Assembly (NCBI GenBank): GCA_963734685.1
Contig: CAVTIC010000001.1
Location: 930,001-994,000 of the forward strand
Direction of reading: 5' to 3'
From: JAOUEA01 sp963734685
GTDB lineage: Bacteria > Actinomycetota > UBA4738 > HRBIN12
Length of the DNA: 64,000 nucleotides
A program made the position numbers and the translations under genes. Numbering within the stretch: position 1 is the stretch's first letter; every line of letters begins with the position of its first letter. The notes below the pieces were generated by a model. The model saw nothing but the letters and a program-made list of their open reading frames with translations. It was not told the origin of the DNA and searched no databases. Below, one piece after another: positions 10,036 to 17,871 of this stretch.

Positions 10036-10950
10036 GTGGAAACCTTCCGCGACCGGGTCGTCGGCAGCATCCTCGGGCTCGCCCTCGGTGATGCGCTGGG
10101 GGCCCCGTTCGAGTTCCGGCGGGCCCGCGACGTGCCCGATCCGCTCCCGGTGTTCGAGCTGCCGTGGATGGGGCTGCCGCCGGGCTCGACGACCGACGAC
10201 ACCGCGATGGCCCGCAACCTCTGGACGAGCCTGATCGCCAATGGCGGCGAGTTCGACGCCGACGACGTGCTGCGTCGACACCTCCAGTGGCTCGCGACGT
10301 CGCCGCCGGATGTCGGGAGCCTCACCCGGCGCGTGCTCTCCGGATGGCGCGACGGCGAGCGAGATCCGGCACGCGACCACGTCGTCCGCCGCGGTCCCGA
10401 GGTGAGCGCTGGCAACGGCAGCGTGATGTACTGCACTCCCCTCGGCCTGGCGTACGGATCGAGGTTCGACGATCTGTACCACGCCGCTCCCACACTGAGC
10501 GCGATCACCCATGCGGACGAGCGATGCCGAACCGCCTGCCTCGCCGTCACGCTCGCCGCGGCTGCGCTCGTGAGCGGGGAACCACCGGAGCCCGCGGTCC
10601 GCCGGGCGTTGGCCGGGGTCGCGAGCCGCGAGGGCGCGGAGGAGCTCGAGTACCTCGTGGGGGCCGCGGGCATCGAACGAGCGATCGACGGACCCGATCG
10701 GGGGTTCGTGTTCTTCACCGCGGGTGTCGCCCTTCGGCTCGCGGGAGAGGGGCGCCAGATCGAAGACGGACTCCGTGAGGTCGTCGCGCTCGGCGGAGAT
10801 ACCGACACGAACGCAGCGGTCGCCGGGGCGCTGCTCGGCGCATCGAACGGCACCGCCGACTTGCCGCGTGCGTGGCTCTCCCGGCTCGCGGACCGTGATG
10901 CGATCGAAGCGGAAGCGCGAGCGCTCGCCGCTGTGGCCTTCCCGACCTAG
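10036..10950 (+). CDS. ADP-ribosylglycohydrolase (DraG family)
   Basis: 304 residues from a GTG at 10036 with GAGG 8 bases upstream; an ATG ten codons earlier (10006) lacks a ribosome site. The di-metal DraG fold is shown by GLALGDALGAPFE (residues 15-26), STTDDTAMA (51-59) and the C-terminal GGDTDTNAAVAGALLGA, which supply the Asp and Thr ligands. Such enzymes remove ADP-ribose from Arg or other residues, DNA bases or small molecules. No ADP-ribosyltransferase partner is adjacent, so the target is unknown. It is divergent from rpsD and overlaps the next, convergent gene by four bases at the stops. Confidence 0.9.
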   Translation: METFRDRVVGSILGLALGDALGAPFEFRRARDVPDPLPVFELPWMGLPPGSTTDDTAMARNLWTSLIANGGEFDADDVLRRHLQWLATSPPDVGSLTRRVLSGWRDGERDPARDHVVRRGPEVSAGNGSVMYCTPLGLAYGSRFDDLYHAAPTLSAITHADERCRTACLAVTLAAAALVSGEPPEPAVRRALAGVASREGAEELEYLVGAAGIERAIDGPDRGFVFFTAGVALRLAGEGRQIEDGLREVVALGGDTDTNAAVAGALLGASNGTADLPRAWLSRLADRDAIEAEARALAAVAFPT

Positions 10951-11183
10951 TCCGTCGTGGACTCGTCGGTCCCGGCGACCGTGTACTCGTCGTCGGCGCC
11001 CTCGAGCCTGCGGACCATGCCGGTGCTCGCGAGCTGTGCCAACACCTTGCCCGTGAGCCCGGGCGAGACGCCCACCGATCGCGCGAGGCTGTCGCGGGTC
11101 CACACGTCGTATGGGTCGTTGTTCAGGGCCCGCACGATCAGACGGCGGGCGTCGGCTTCCATGCCATCGAGTTCGGTCTGCAT
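10947..11183 (-). CDS. Small winged-helix-like protein, unknown function
   Basis: 78 residues. The predicted helices WTRDSLARSVGVSPGLTGKVLAQLASTGMVRRL read like a helix-turn-helix with a following wing (DDEYTVAG), so DNA binding is plausible but unproven. The start is well supported: GGAGGTGA, a near-perfect anti-16S match, lies 5 bases before the ATG. Its stop codon overlaps the stop of the ADP-ribosylglycohydrolase gene on the other strand. No clear family could be recognised. Confidence 0.7.
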   Translation of the reverse strand: MQTELDGMEADARRLIVRALNNDPYDVWTRDSLARSVGVSPGLTGKVLAQLASTGMVRRLEGADDEYTVAGTDESTTD

Positions 11184-11391
11184 CGGATCACCTCCGGGAA
11201 CGGCGTCTCGAGCTGCAGTGTCCGACGAGGGTACGGACGATGGGAACGGCCTGCGAGGAACGTTCCCTCACCGTTCGTCGGACGTTCACGGCTCCATGCC
11301 ACTCGAGACCGGCTGCGTGACAGCCGGCGGCCTCGGCGGCTACCGCCGCCGTCCCGTCAGGTCACGACATCCCGCGCCGCACCGGACGAGG

Positions 11392-11397
11392 TACGGT
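11392..11397 (+). promoter_or_regulatory. Candidate -10 element (TACGGT)
   Basis: TACGGT lies 31 bases before the small ORF at 11428, which has its own AGGAGG. It would give a short leadered transcript covering that ORF and the 70-residue gene. No clear -35 was seen. Confidence 0.35.
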
Positions 11398-11427
11398 GCG
11401 AACGATCATCCAGGAGGCGAAGTACCG

Positions 11428-11487
11428 ATGTCCGCGATGGCCAGGATCGAGGGGGGACGATGGAACCGGGCGAGATCTTCCAGTTGA
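11428..11487 (+). CDS. Possible 19-residue leader peptide
   Basis: A 19-codon frame starting at an ATG with AGGAGG 9-10 bases upstream. It overlaps the first nine codons of the 70-residue gene in another frame and stops inside it. The ribosome site here is better placed than that of the main gene, so it could couple translation of the downstream gene. It could equally be a chance frame. Confidence 0.3.
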   Translation: MSAMARIEGGRWNRARSSS

Positions 11488-11672
11488 TCGTGAAGGCCGA
11501 TGAGAAGCTCAAGTACGCGACCGCGAGCAAGGGCGATGTGCGGGCGAAGCAGGCCGGCGAGTTGCTCACCGAGGCCCTCCGAGAGGCCGAGGCGATCGGA
11601 GACGACGCGCTCGTCCAGCAAGCGAAGGTCCGACTCGCCGACCTCGAGGCGATCCTCGGCTCGGGCGGCTGA
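11460..11672 (+). CDS. Small helical conserved protein, unknown function
   Basis: 70 residues, nearly all predicted helix: GEIFQLIVKADEKLKYATAS, then two amphipathic helices rich in Ala, Glu and Lys (AKQAGELLTEALREAEAIGD and ALVQQAKVRLADLEAIL). This resembles a TPR/MIT-like helical hairpin and I recall similar short actinobacterial proteins of unknown role. GAGGGGGG stands 3 bases before the ATG. It is divergent from the winged-helix gene and convergent with the anti-sigma gene, so it is a single-gene unit. Confidence 0.65.
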   Translation: MEPGEIFQLIVKADEKLKYATASKGDVRAKQAGELLTEALREAEAIGDDALVQQAKVRLADLEAILGSGG

Positions 11673-11702
11673 AAGGGCAGGACGGCCCCGGGCGCCCCAC
11701 CG

Positions 11703-11972
11703 CTACTCGGCGCCGCTCGGCGCCGCTTCTCGCCAACCACGGAACACCACGCGCATCGCCTCGCGCTGCTCCTCGGAGATCTGCTCCTCGGTCAGGCGGC
11801 CGGTGACCTCGACCGTCGTGCGGAACTGCGAGATGACGGCCTGGCACCCGGTGCAGTCGCGCAGGTGTCGCTCGAAGCGCGCGAGCTCGTCAGGGCTCAT
11901 CGCGCCGTCGAAGTAGTTGGTGATGACCTCGACCAGCTCTCGGCAGGTCAGGTCGTCCGCGGGTTCGCTCAT
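11703..11972 (-). CDS. Zinc-binding anti-sigma factor
   Basis: 89 residues with the ZAS motif H36-x3-C40-x2-C43 (HLRDCTGC) preceded by Cys10 in LTCRELVE. This is the zf-HC2/anti-sigma fold that wraps the cognate ECF sigma factor and often responds to redox or envelope stress. There is no membrane segment, so it acts in the cytoplasm. Its ATG overlaps the stop of the upstream sigma gene by four bases, the usual coupling of sigma and anti-sigma genes. Confidence 0.88.
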   Translation of the reverse strand: MSEPADDLTCRELVEVITNYFDGAMSPDELARFERHLRDCTGCQAVISQFRTTVEVTGRLTEEQISEEQREAMRVVFRGWREAAPSGAE

Positions 11973-12622
11973 CGCTCCGCCTCGATCGAGAGCTCGGCCT
12001 CGAGGGCCCGGCGCACCTTCGCCCGGGCCCGGTGCAGCAGCACTCGCTGGTTGGTCTCCGTCAGGTCCAGAGCGTTACGCACCTCCTCGGAGGTCCAGCC
12101 CAGCACGTCGCGCAACCGGATCACCTCGGCCTGCATCGGCGGCAACGCAGCGATCGCGGCGCGCACCGCGGCGAGAGTCTCCGACGCGAGCAACCGGTCT
12201 TCCGGCACGCCTCGCCAGTCCGGCGGCATCGTCGACCAGTGGCCGGCCCCATCCTCGCCTTGGCCGAGGAACCGATCGGGGTCGAACGCGGGGGCCTCGA
12301 GGTCCTCGCCAGTGAGTGAGGCGAACGGCACGCTGCGCGCCTCGCGCTGCCCCCGGGTCTTCGCGATGTTGCTCACGATCCGGAGGATCCAGGTCCGAAG
12401 CGACGACCGACCCTCGAAACGATCGAGGCCCTGCAGCACCCCCAGCCAGGCTTCCTGGACGACGTCTTGGGCGACGGTCTGCGACGAGACGTACATGCGG
12501 GCCACCCGCAGCATCGTCGGCTGCAACCGGTCGACGAGGGACATGAAGGCCTCTTCGTCGCCCGCACGGAGCCGCTCGATGAACCGGAGGTCCTCATCCG
12601 AGGTCGACGCGGTGGTGTCCAC
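11969..12622 (-). CDS. ECF RNA polymerase sigma factor
   Basis: 217 residues. Region 2 covers about residues 15-90 (FMSLVDRLQPTMLRVARMYV, DVVQEAWLGVLQGLDRF, SSLRTWILRIVSNIAKT), and region 4 about 150-205 (AIAALPPMQAEVIRLRDVLGW, EEVRNALDLTETNQRVLLHRARAKVR). The linker between them is longer than average and acidic. It directs polymerase to a stress regulon together with the downstream anti-sigma factor. The GTG start sits 7 bases after TAGTCT, so the mRNA is probably leaderless. An NlpC/P60 hydrolase gene lies 54 bases upstream on the same strand, a hint, no more, at an envelope link. Confidence 0.92.
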   Translation of the reverse strand: MDTTASTSDEDLRFIERLRAGDEEAFMSLVDRLQPTMLRVARMYVSSQTVAQDVVQEAWLGVLQGLDRFEGRSSLRTWILRIVSNIAKTRGQREARSVPFASLTGEDLEAPAFDPDRFLGQGEDGAGHWSTMPPDWRGVPEDRLLASETLAAVRAAIAALPPMQAEVIRLRDVLGWTSEEVRNALDLTETNQRVLLHRARAKVRRALEAELSIEAER

Positions 12623-12629
12623 CCCGGGA

Positions 12630-12635
12630 AGACTA
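12630..12635 (-). promoter_or_regulatory. -10 element of the ECF sigma gene (leaderless)
   Basis: TAGTCT on the minus strand, 7 bases before the GTG at 12622. This spacing puts the transcription start at the start codon. Confidence 0.5.
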
Positions 12636-12676
12636 ATCGGAGAGGAACGAGGACCGAGAGCGGAACAGACGAGCGG

Positions 12677-13759
12677 CTAGGTCGGCCGGGTGACCTTGAC
12701 GACCGGCGTGCCGTAGCCCGACACCGTCCCGATCTGCACCTCGCCGCCGGGGCCCGGATGTCGCGCGTGGATCATCATGCCGCCGCCCAGGTAGAGCGCG
12801 ACGTGGCTCACCGGCGAGTAGAAGAACAGCAGGTCGCCAGGCTGGGCGGAGTCGTAGGAAACCTCTGGGTAACCGGCGGCTTGGGCGGCCGAGGAGTGCG
12901 GCAGGTACACCCCGGCCTGTGCGTATGCCCACGTCGTGAGGCCCGAGCAGTCGAAGGTGTCGGGACCGGCGGTGCCCCACACGTAGGGGGCACCGATCAC
13001 CGAATTCGCGGCGGCGATCGCGACGCCCGCGGCGCTGGTGTCGGGCGGGGGCACGAACCCCCCGCCACCGCCCGTATCGGTGGTGCCGCCGGTGCCGGGA
13101 TCCGCTGCGGCTGCGTCCTCGGCAGCGGCCGCCGCTGCGGCTGCGGCCTCCTGCCGCTCGATGTAGTCCTGGTAGTCGCGGTTCAACTGCTCGTACAGGG
13201 CCTTCTGCTCGTCGAGCATCCCTTGGATCTCGGCCCGCTTCGCGGCCATCTGATCGAGCTCCGCCTTCCGCTCTTCGATGGTGTCGGCGTAGCGCTGGGC
13301 CGCCCACTCGGCCTGCTGTTGGGCGTTGGCGGCCTCGGCGGCGAGCTCCGCGTCGTTCTGGGCGAGCGCTCCCATGAACTCGAGCCGATCGGAGAACTCC
13401 GAGAGGTCCGATGCCCCGAGCAGCACGTCCATCTGCGACCCGGCGCCCGTGTACGCCTCGACGGCGCGATCCTCCAGCCTGCCGGTGGCGACGGCCGCGG
13501 CCGTCTCGGCGGTCTGCTTGTCGTCGAGCGCCTCGGCGAGCTTGTCCTGCACGCCCTGCAGGCGGTAGCGCGCGTCGTTGTACTGCTCGATCGCGAGCTC
13601 GAGCTCGTGACTGACCTGCTGCAGTTCGGCCTTGGCGGCTTCCACCTCGGCCTTGGTCGGCGCGGCGACCGAGGAGCTCCCTGCGGCGATGAGGACGGTG
13701 GGGACGACGAAGACGACGGCTACCACGAGCCGTGCGAGCCGCTTCGGCGTACCGCTCAT
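12677..13759 (-). CDS. Secreted NlpC/P60 peptidoglycan endopeptidase with coiled-coil
   Basis: 360 residues from the ATG at 13759 (AGGAGG just upstream). Residues 1-33 form a signal peptide ending SSVAA. A long coiled coil follows (about 35-215, heptads rich in Ala, Glu and Gln), then an Ala/Gly/Pro linker. The C-terminal NlpC/P60 domain (about 245-360) has the catalytic Cys in FDCSGLTTWAYAQAG and His in SHVALYLGGG, with HARHPG supplying the third polar residue. This is the RipA-like layout: it cleaves D-Glu/DAP bonds of peptidoglycan stems during cell separation, with the coiled coil as a likely autoinhibitory or docking element (FtsEX-type control is known for the family). It has its own promoter. 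Confidence 0.92.
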   Translation of the reverse strand: MSGTPKRLARLVVAVVFVVPTVLIAAGSSSVAAPTKAEVEAAKAELQQVSHELELAIEQYNDARYRLQGVQDKLAEALDDKQTAETAAAVATGRLEDRAVEAYTGAGSQMDVLLGASDLSEFSDRLEFMGALAQNDAELAAEAANAQQQAEWAAQRYADTIEERKAELDQMAAKRAEIQGMLDEQKALYEQLNRDYQDYIERQEAAAAAAAAAEDAAAADPGTGGTTDTGGGGGFVPPPDTSAAGVAIAAANSVIGAPYVWGTAGPDTFDCSGLTTWAYAQAGVYLPHSSAAQAAGYPEVSYDSAQPGDLLFFYSPVSHVALYLGGGMMIHARHPGPGGEVQIGTVSGYGTPVVKVTRPT

Positions 13760-13793
13760 CGTCCTCCTGGGTTCGGGCAACGGGGAAATGCAA

Positions 13794-13816
13794 AAGGCTC
13801 CGATTCACGGAGCCTT
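13794..13816 (-). terminator. Rho-independent terminator hairpin
   Basis: Read on the minus strand: a perfect 9-bp stem AAGGCTCCG/CGGAGCCTT with a 5-base loop, followed by TTTTGC. It lies about 150 bases after the tRNA-Pro 3' end and can end that transcript. It also falls just after a predicted promoter of the NlpC gene, so it would be at the 5' end of that mRNA. Confidence 0.6.
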
Positions 13817-13825
13817 CGGGGGAAG

Positions 13826-13854
13826 AGGCTACCCATGGAACTAGGGGTCGTCAA
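13826..13854 (-). promoter_or_regulatory. Predicted promoter of the NlpC/P60 gene
   Basis: On the minus strand TTGACG (13849-13854) is followed after 17 bases by TAGCCT (13826-13831), a good vegetative-type promoter. Transcription would start near 13819, giving a leader of about 60 bases that contains the hairpin at 13794-13816. Confidence 0.5.
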
Positions 13855-13962
13855 ACGCCCGTTGCGCGGTGCGTAACCGTTTCCGCGGCCCGGCTTGAGC
13901 TGCATGGAACGGCCGGGACGCGACGAAGGGCGGGTCGCCTGCGCGATCCGCCCTCCGCGTCC

Positions 13963-14039
13963 TGGTCGGGACGGCGGGATTTGAACCCGCGACCTCAGCG
14001 TCCCGAACGCTGCGCGCTACCAAGCTGCGCCACGTCCCG
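13963..14039 (-). tRNA. tRNA-Pro (anticodon CGG)
   Basis: 77 bases on the minus strand. Acceptor stem CGGGACG pairs with CGTCCCG, the discriminator is A and the CCA end is encoded (13963-13965). The D arm is GCGC-loop-GCGC. The anticodon stem CAGCG/CGCTG closes the loop TTCGGGA, anticodon CGG. The T arm is GCGGG-TTCAAAT-CCCGC. Its 5' 45 bases overlap the 3' end of the phosphoesterase gene on the same strand. Confidence 0.97.
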
Positions 14040-14948
14040 AGGACCTCTGAGTGTAGCGACTCGACGCAGTTCCAGCAGGGTCGCCTCCGGCCGACAGGCG
14101 AACCGGAACGGGGCGAACTTGCTCGTGCCCAGTCCCGGCGAGGTGTGCAGCACGGCCTCACCCATGCGGATCAACCCCGACACGAGCCGCCTCGGCATCG
14201 AGCAGTTCGTGACGATCGCCCCGCCGCCGAACGGCACGCACACCTGGCCGCCGTGCGTGTGGCCCGCGACCATGAACCGATAGCCGAGCGCGGCCGCCTC
14301 CGGCGCGGAATCGGGCGAGTGCATCACCGCGATGCCGAACCGCTGCGGCGCCCGCCGAGGGGCCACTCGCAGGTCGTGCCAGCGGATGTGCGCGTCGTCG
14401 AGGCCGAGCAGTTCGACGGGAAGCCCGTCCAGATCGATCCCTCGGCGGACGTTGGTCAGGTCCTCCCAGCCGTCGGCGACGAGCTGCGCGACGAGGTCGG
14501 GCGCGCGCCCCGGCTCGGCCCGGCGACGCTTCCGACGCTTGCGGAAGTAGGCCAGGTAGTTCAGCGGGCGAGGCGTGAAGTAGTCGTTGGAGCCGAGCAC
14601 GAACCACGACGCGAGGCGTCCGCGCGCCGGGCGCACCGCAGCCACCACCGTCTCGACCGCCTCGGGCTCGGCGAGGAAGTCGCCCGTGACCACCGTGACG
14701 TCGGCTTGCGGCAATCCCGCCAGGAATCGTGCCTTCCGTTCGTCGCCACGCACGAAATGCATGTCACTCAGGTGCAGCACGGTCAACGTCTCTGGCCCCT
14801 CACCGTCGGCCGGTAGGATGTCGAGGCGGTGCCGCACCAACCGGTACCACCGCCGTTCGATCGCAACGCCGTAGGCCACGCACGCGACGCCGACCGCCGC
14901 GACGGCGACCAGGCCCAGCAGCAGCGATCGGGGAAGCACGGCCAGCAT
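13995..14948 (-). CDS. Membrane-anchored metallophosphoesterase
   Basis: 317 residues. One N-terminal membrane helix (about residues 5-28) is followed by a calcineurin-like phosphoesterase domain: LTVLHLSDMHF, VTGDFLAEPE, LGSNDYF (the GNHD position), and the C-terminal VAGHTHGGQV, which supply the two-metal site. It resembles the YkuE/YaeI type that acts on lipid-linked phosphates at the membrane; the substrate is unknown. The coding frame continues into the tRNA-Pro gene and uses a TGA within the tRNA anticodon/variable region, so the last 14 residues (from RDVAQLGSAQRSGR) are tRNA-encoded. The ATG at 14948 is 14 bases from the start of the divergent YqeY gene and has no ribosome site. Confidence 0.88.
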   Translation of the reverse strand: MLAVLPRSLLLGLVAVAAVGVACVAYGVAIERRWYRLVRHRLDILPADGEGPETLTVLHLSDMHFVRGDERKARFLAGLPQADVTVVTGDFLAEPEAVETVVAAVRPARGRLASWFVLGSNDYFTPRPLNYLAYFRKRRKRRRAEPGRAPDLVAQLVADGWEDLTNVRRGIDLDGLPVELLGLDDAHIRWHDLRVAPRRAPQRFGIAVMHSPDSAPEAAALGYRFMVAGHTHGGQVCVPFGGGAIVTNCSMPRRLVSGLIRMGEAVLHTSPGLGTSKFAPFRFACRPEATLLELRRVATLRGPRDVAQLGSAQRSGR

Positions 14949-14961
14949 CGGGAGGAGTGTA

Positions 14962-15417
14962 GTGACCGAGTCTCCGTTGAAGACGCAGATCCACGAGCAG
15001 ATGACCGCTGCCATGAAGGCGCGCGACGAGGTGCCCCTGGGCGCCCTCCGCATGCTGATCTCGGCGATCCGCTACAAGGAAGACGAACTCGGCCACGAGC
15101 TCTCCGACGACGAGGTGCGGGCGGTCGCAGGCACTCAGGTGAAGAAGCGGACGGAGTCGATCGAGGCGTTCGAGCAGGCCGGACGCTCGGAACTCGTCGA
15201 GAAGGAGAAGACAGAGCGCGAGGTGATCGCGGCCTACGCCCCGGCGCAGCTCTCCGACGAGGCGGTCGATGCGCTCGTCGACGATGCGATCGCCGAGACC
15301 GGCGCCACGTCGATGCAGGAGTTGGGGAAGGTCATGGGCGTGGTCATGGGCACCGCCAGGGGCCAGGTCGACGGCTCGGTGGTGCAGGCCAAGGTTCGTG
15401 CCCGCCTCGGCGGCTAA
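14962..15417 (+). CDS. GatB/YqeY-domain protein
   Basis: 151 residues, the usual length of stand-alone YqeY proteins. It shows the family pattern LKTQIHEQMTAAMKARDEVPLGALRMLISAIRYKE at the N-terminus and QLSDEAVDALVDDAI plus MGVVMGTARGQVDGSVVQAKV at the C-terminus. The fold is the tRNA-binding tail of amidotransferase subunit GatB, but the role of the free protein is unknown. The GTG start has GGGAGGAG 4 bases upstream. Its stop overlaps that of the convergent penicillin-binding protein gene by four bases. Confidence 0.92.
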   Translation: MTESPLKTQIHEQMTAAMKARDEVPLGALRMLISAIRYKEDELGHELSDDEVRAVAGTQVKKRTESIEAFEQAGRSELVEKEKTEREVIAAYAPAQLSDEAVDALVDDAIAETGATSMQELGKVMGVVMGTARGQVDGSVVQAKVRARLGG

Positions 15418-17822
15418 CCCGCGCCCTTCTTGCCGACCACGATCGTGACGGTCGAGCCCTCCGCGGCAGGCGTACCGCCGGGCGGGTCCTGACGGACCAC
15501 GGTGCCCACCTTGCCTTCGTCCTTCACGACCTCGAACACGACCTCGACGAGGAACGCTGCGTCCTCGAGGGCTGCCACGGCGGGGTCCTCGCCCATGCCG
15601 ATCACGCCGGGCACCTCGGTCCTCGGCGGCTTGCCGTTGCTCACTTCCAGCCGCACGGAGATGCCCAGGTCGGCGGTCGATCCGCCGGCCGGGGTCTGCG
15701 CGACAACGATGCCCTTGGGTTCCAGCGATTCCACCTCGGTGACCGCAGCGTTGAAGCCGGCATCCTCCAGCTGGGTGACGGCGGCCTCCCGATCGAGGCC
15801 TGTGACGTCGGGCACGGTGGCGGTGGGCGGCGGCGGCGGCTCGGGGAAGCCGAGCACGGGCATCCCTTGCATCACGCGGATCATGTAGCCGCGCCAGATC
15901 GGCGCGGCGACCGTGCCGCCGAAGACCGATCCCAGCGTGTACGGGTTCCCGTTCGACCCCACCCACACCGCGGTGGCGAGCTGGCGCGTGTAGCCGCAGA
16001 ACCACACCGCCTTGTTGAGGTCGCCGGTGCCGGTCTTCCCGGCCACCGGCCACGGGCCCCAGCCCGCGCTGAAGGCACCAGCAGCGGTGCCGCTGATGGG
16101 CACGCGCTGGAGCATCGCCGAGATCAGGTGAGCGATGTCGGGCCGCAGCGCCCGTTCGCAGTCAGCCTGGTGCTCGTAGAGCGGCTTCCCGTCGCGCACG
16201 ATCGTCTGGATCGTGTACGGCGTGCAATGGATCCCCCCGTTGGCCAGGGTGGCGAAGCCGACGGCCATGTCGAGGGGCGACACCTCGGCCGATCCGGTCG
16301 CGAGCGCGGCGACCGGAGGCAGCTCGTTCGTGACGCCCATCTTCGAGGCGACCGGTGGCACGGTCTCGGGTCCGATGTCGAGGATCAGCTGGGCGAACAC
16401 CACGTTGATCGAGTCCTCGGTGGCGGTCCAGAGGTCGACGCGGCCCGTCCCGGAGCCTTCGGCGTTCGAGACGCAGCCGTCCTCGTCTTGCCAGAGAGGG
16501 CTGCAGAACGGCGAAGAGCTCGAGTACGTCTGCGTGGGAGGCACGCCCTGCTCGAACGCCGCGGCGAGCACGAACGGCTTGAAGGCCGAGCCGGTGGGGT
16601 GGGGGTCGGTGGCGAGGGCCAGCTCGTCGCGCATGAAGTTCTTCCCCGAGAGCAGCGTTCGGATCGCACCCGTCTTGGTGTCGACCGTGACGATGGACGT
16701 GTCGGGGTGCGCCTTCCCGTTCGACGGCATGGACACCGCGTACGGCAGGTTCGCGGCCTGCTGCGCGTACTCCTGCCAGGTGGGGTCGACGGTCGTCGTG
16801 ATCTTCAGTCCGCCCTCGAACAGCGTTCGTTTGCGCGCCTTGACGCTCCGCCCGAGCACGTCGAACTGACCGTTCGCGTTCTCGAGCACCTGCTTGATCA
16901 TGTAGCGCACGAAGAACGGCTGCTTCTTCTGCGAGAGCTTGCCGACCCCCTTGGGCAGCCCGAGGGGCAGCGCCTTCGCTCGTTCTTCGCGCTCCGCCGC
17001 GATGCCGACCGGCGACTCCGGGCCGAGCGCCCCCATCCGCACCAGCACCTCGTTGCGGCGCACGAGCGCCTTGTACGGATGGTCGAGCGGGTCGTAGTAC
17101 TCCGGCACCTTGATCATGCCCGCGAGCGTTGCGCTCTCGGCAAGCGTGAGGCGGCGGGCCGGCTTCTGGAAGTAGAACTCCGAGGCTGTGCCGATACCGT
17201 AGATGCCGTTCCCGAAGTAGACCTGATTGAGGTACAGCTCGAGGATCTCGGGCTTCGTGTACGTCTCCTCGACCCGGATCGCGAGCGCGAGCTCCTGGAA
17301 CTTCCCCTCGAAGCTCTGGTCGAACTGGTTGAGCCCCAGGGTCGCGCCGACCAGCTGCTGCGTGATCGTGGAACCGCCCTGCACCACCTCTCCTCGTTTC
17401 GCGTTCTCGATCATGGCTCGCACGAGCGAGCTCCAGTCCAGGGCGCCGTGGTCGTAGAAGCTCGAGTCCTCGATCGCCAGGACGGCCTTCTGCGCGACCG
17501 TGCTGACGTCCTTCAGCCGGATCAGCTCGCGGTTGTCGAGGTAGACCGTGGCGAGCTCGGTCTCCCCGTCGTTCGCGTAGATCGTCGAGCGCTCGGGGAA
17601 CCGAGGGATGCGCGTGAAGTCGGCCCCGAGCGTCGACAGCTTGGCATCGACGCGGATCACGCCGAGCGCGGCGCCCATGAACGGGGGGGCGATCACGATC
17701 GCGAGGAGGCCGCTGGCCAGGAGGATCACGGGCACCAGGAGCAGCACCGCGAGCGGCTTGAACGCCGGGCGATCGGAGATGGGCCGTGGATCGGGCCGCC
17801 GGGGAACGGTGTTGGAAGGCAT
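15414..17822 (-). CDS. Bifunctional class A penicillin-binding protein with two PASTA domains
   Basis: 802 residues. Short cytoplasmic N-terminus, one membrane helix (about 23-50), glycosyltransferase domain (about 75-270; catalytic Glu118 in AIEDSSFYDHG, then GGSTITQQL and LELYLNQVYFGNGIYGI), transpeptidase domain (about 340-640; S412-x-x-K415, S471-I-N473, K596-T-G598), and two C-terminal PASTA repeats (TVPDVTGL..., EVPGVIGM...). It polymerises and cross-links peptidoglycan on the outer face of the membrane; PASTA domains bind muropeptides or lipid II. This is the PonA-type layout of actinobacteria. A longer upstream frame crosses the divergent nfeD promoter; TATCCT lies 12 bases before the ATG used here. 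Confidence 0.94.
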   Translation of the reverse strand: MPSNTVPRRPDPRPISDRPAFKPLAVLLLVPVILLASGLLAIVIAPPFMGAALGVIRVDAKLSTLGADFTRIPRFPERSTIYANDGETELATVYLDNRELIRLKDVSTVAQKAVLAIEDSSFYDHGALDWSSLVRAMIENAKRGEVVQGGSTITQQLVGATLGLNQFDQSFEGKFQELALAIRVEETYTKPEILELYLNQVYFGNGIYGIGTASEFYFQKPARRLTLAESATLAGMIKVPEYYDPLDHPYKALVRRNEVLVRMGALGPESPVGIAAEREERAKALPLGLPKGVGKLSQKKQPFFVRYMIKQVLENANGQFDVLGRSVKARKRTLFEGGLKITTTVDPTWQEYAQQAANLPYAVSMPSNGKAHPDTSIVTVDTKTGAIRTLLSGKNFMRDELALATDPHPTGSAFKPFVLAAAFEQGVPPTQTYSSSSPFCSPLWQDEDGCVSNAEGSGTGRVDLWTATEDSINVVFAQLILDIGPETVPPVASKMGVTNELPPVAALATGSAEVSPLDMAVGFATLANGGIHCTPYTIQTIVRDGKPLYEHQADCERALRPDIAHLISAMLQRVPISGTAAGAFSAGWGPWPVAGKTGTGDLNKAVWFCGYTRQLATAVWVGSNGNPYTLGSVFGGTVAAPIWRGYMIRVMQGMPVLGFPEPPPPPTATVPDVTGLDREAAVTQLEDAGFNAAVTEVESLEPKGIVVAQTPAGGSTADLGISVRLEVSNGKPPRTEVPGVIGMGEDPAVAALEDAAFLVEVVFEVVKDEGKVGTVVRQDPPGGTPAAEGSTVTIVVGKKGAG

Positions 17823-17871
17823 GCGGTGCCGCCCAGGATACCCCCCACTGCCTGCGGGTACGATGGAGAAC

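Noticed and set aside
13760..13962. c-di-AMP (ydaO-type) riboswitch before the NlpC/P60 gene
   Set aside because: Such riboswitches often precede these genes in actinobacteria, but none of the conserved core sequences is present and the predicted leader is too short.
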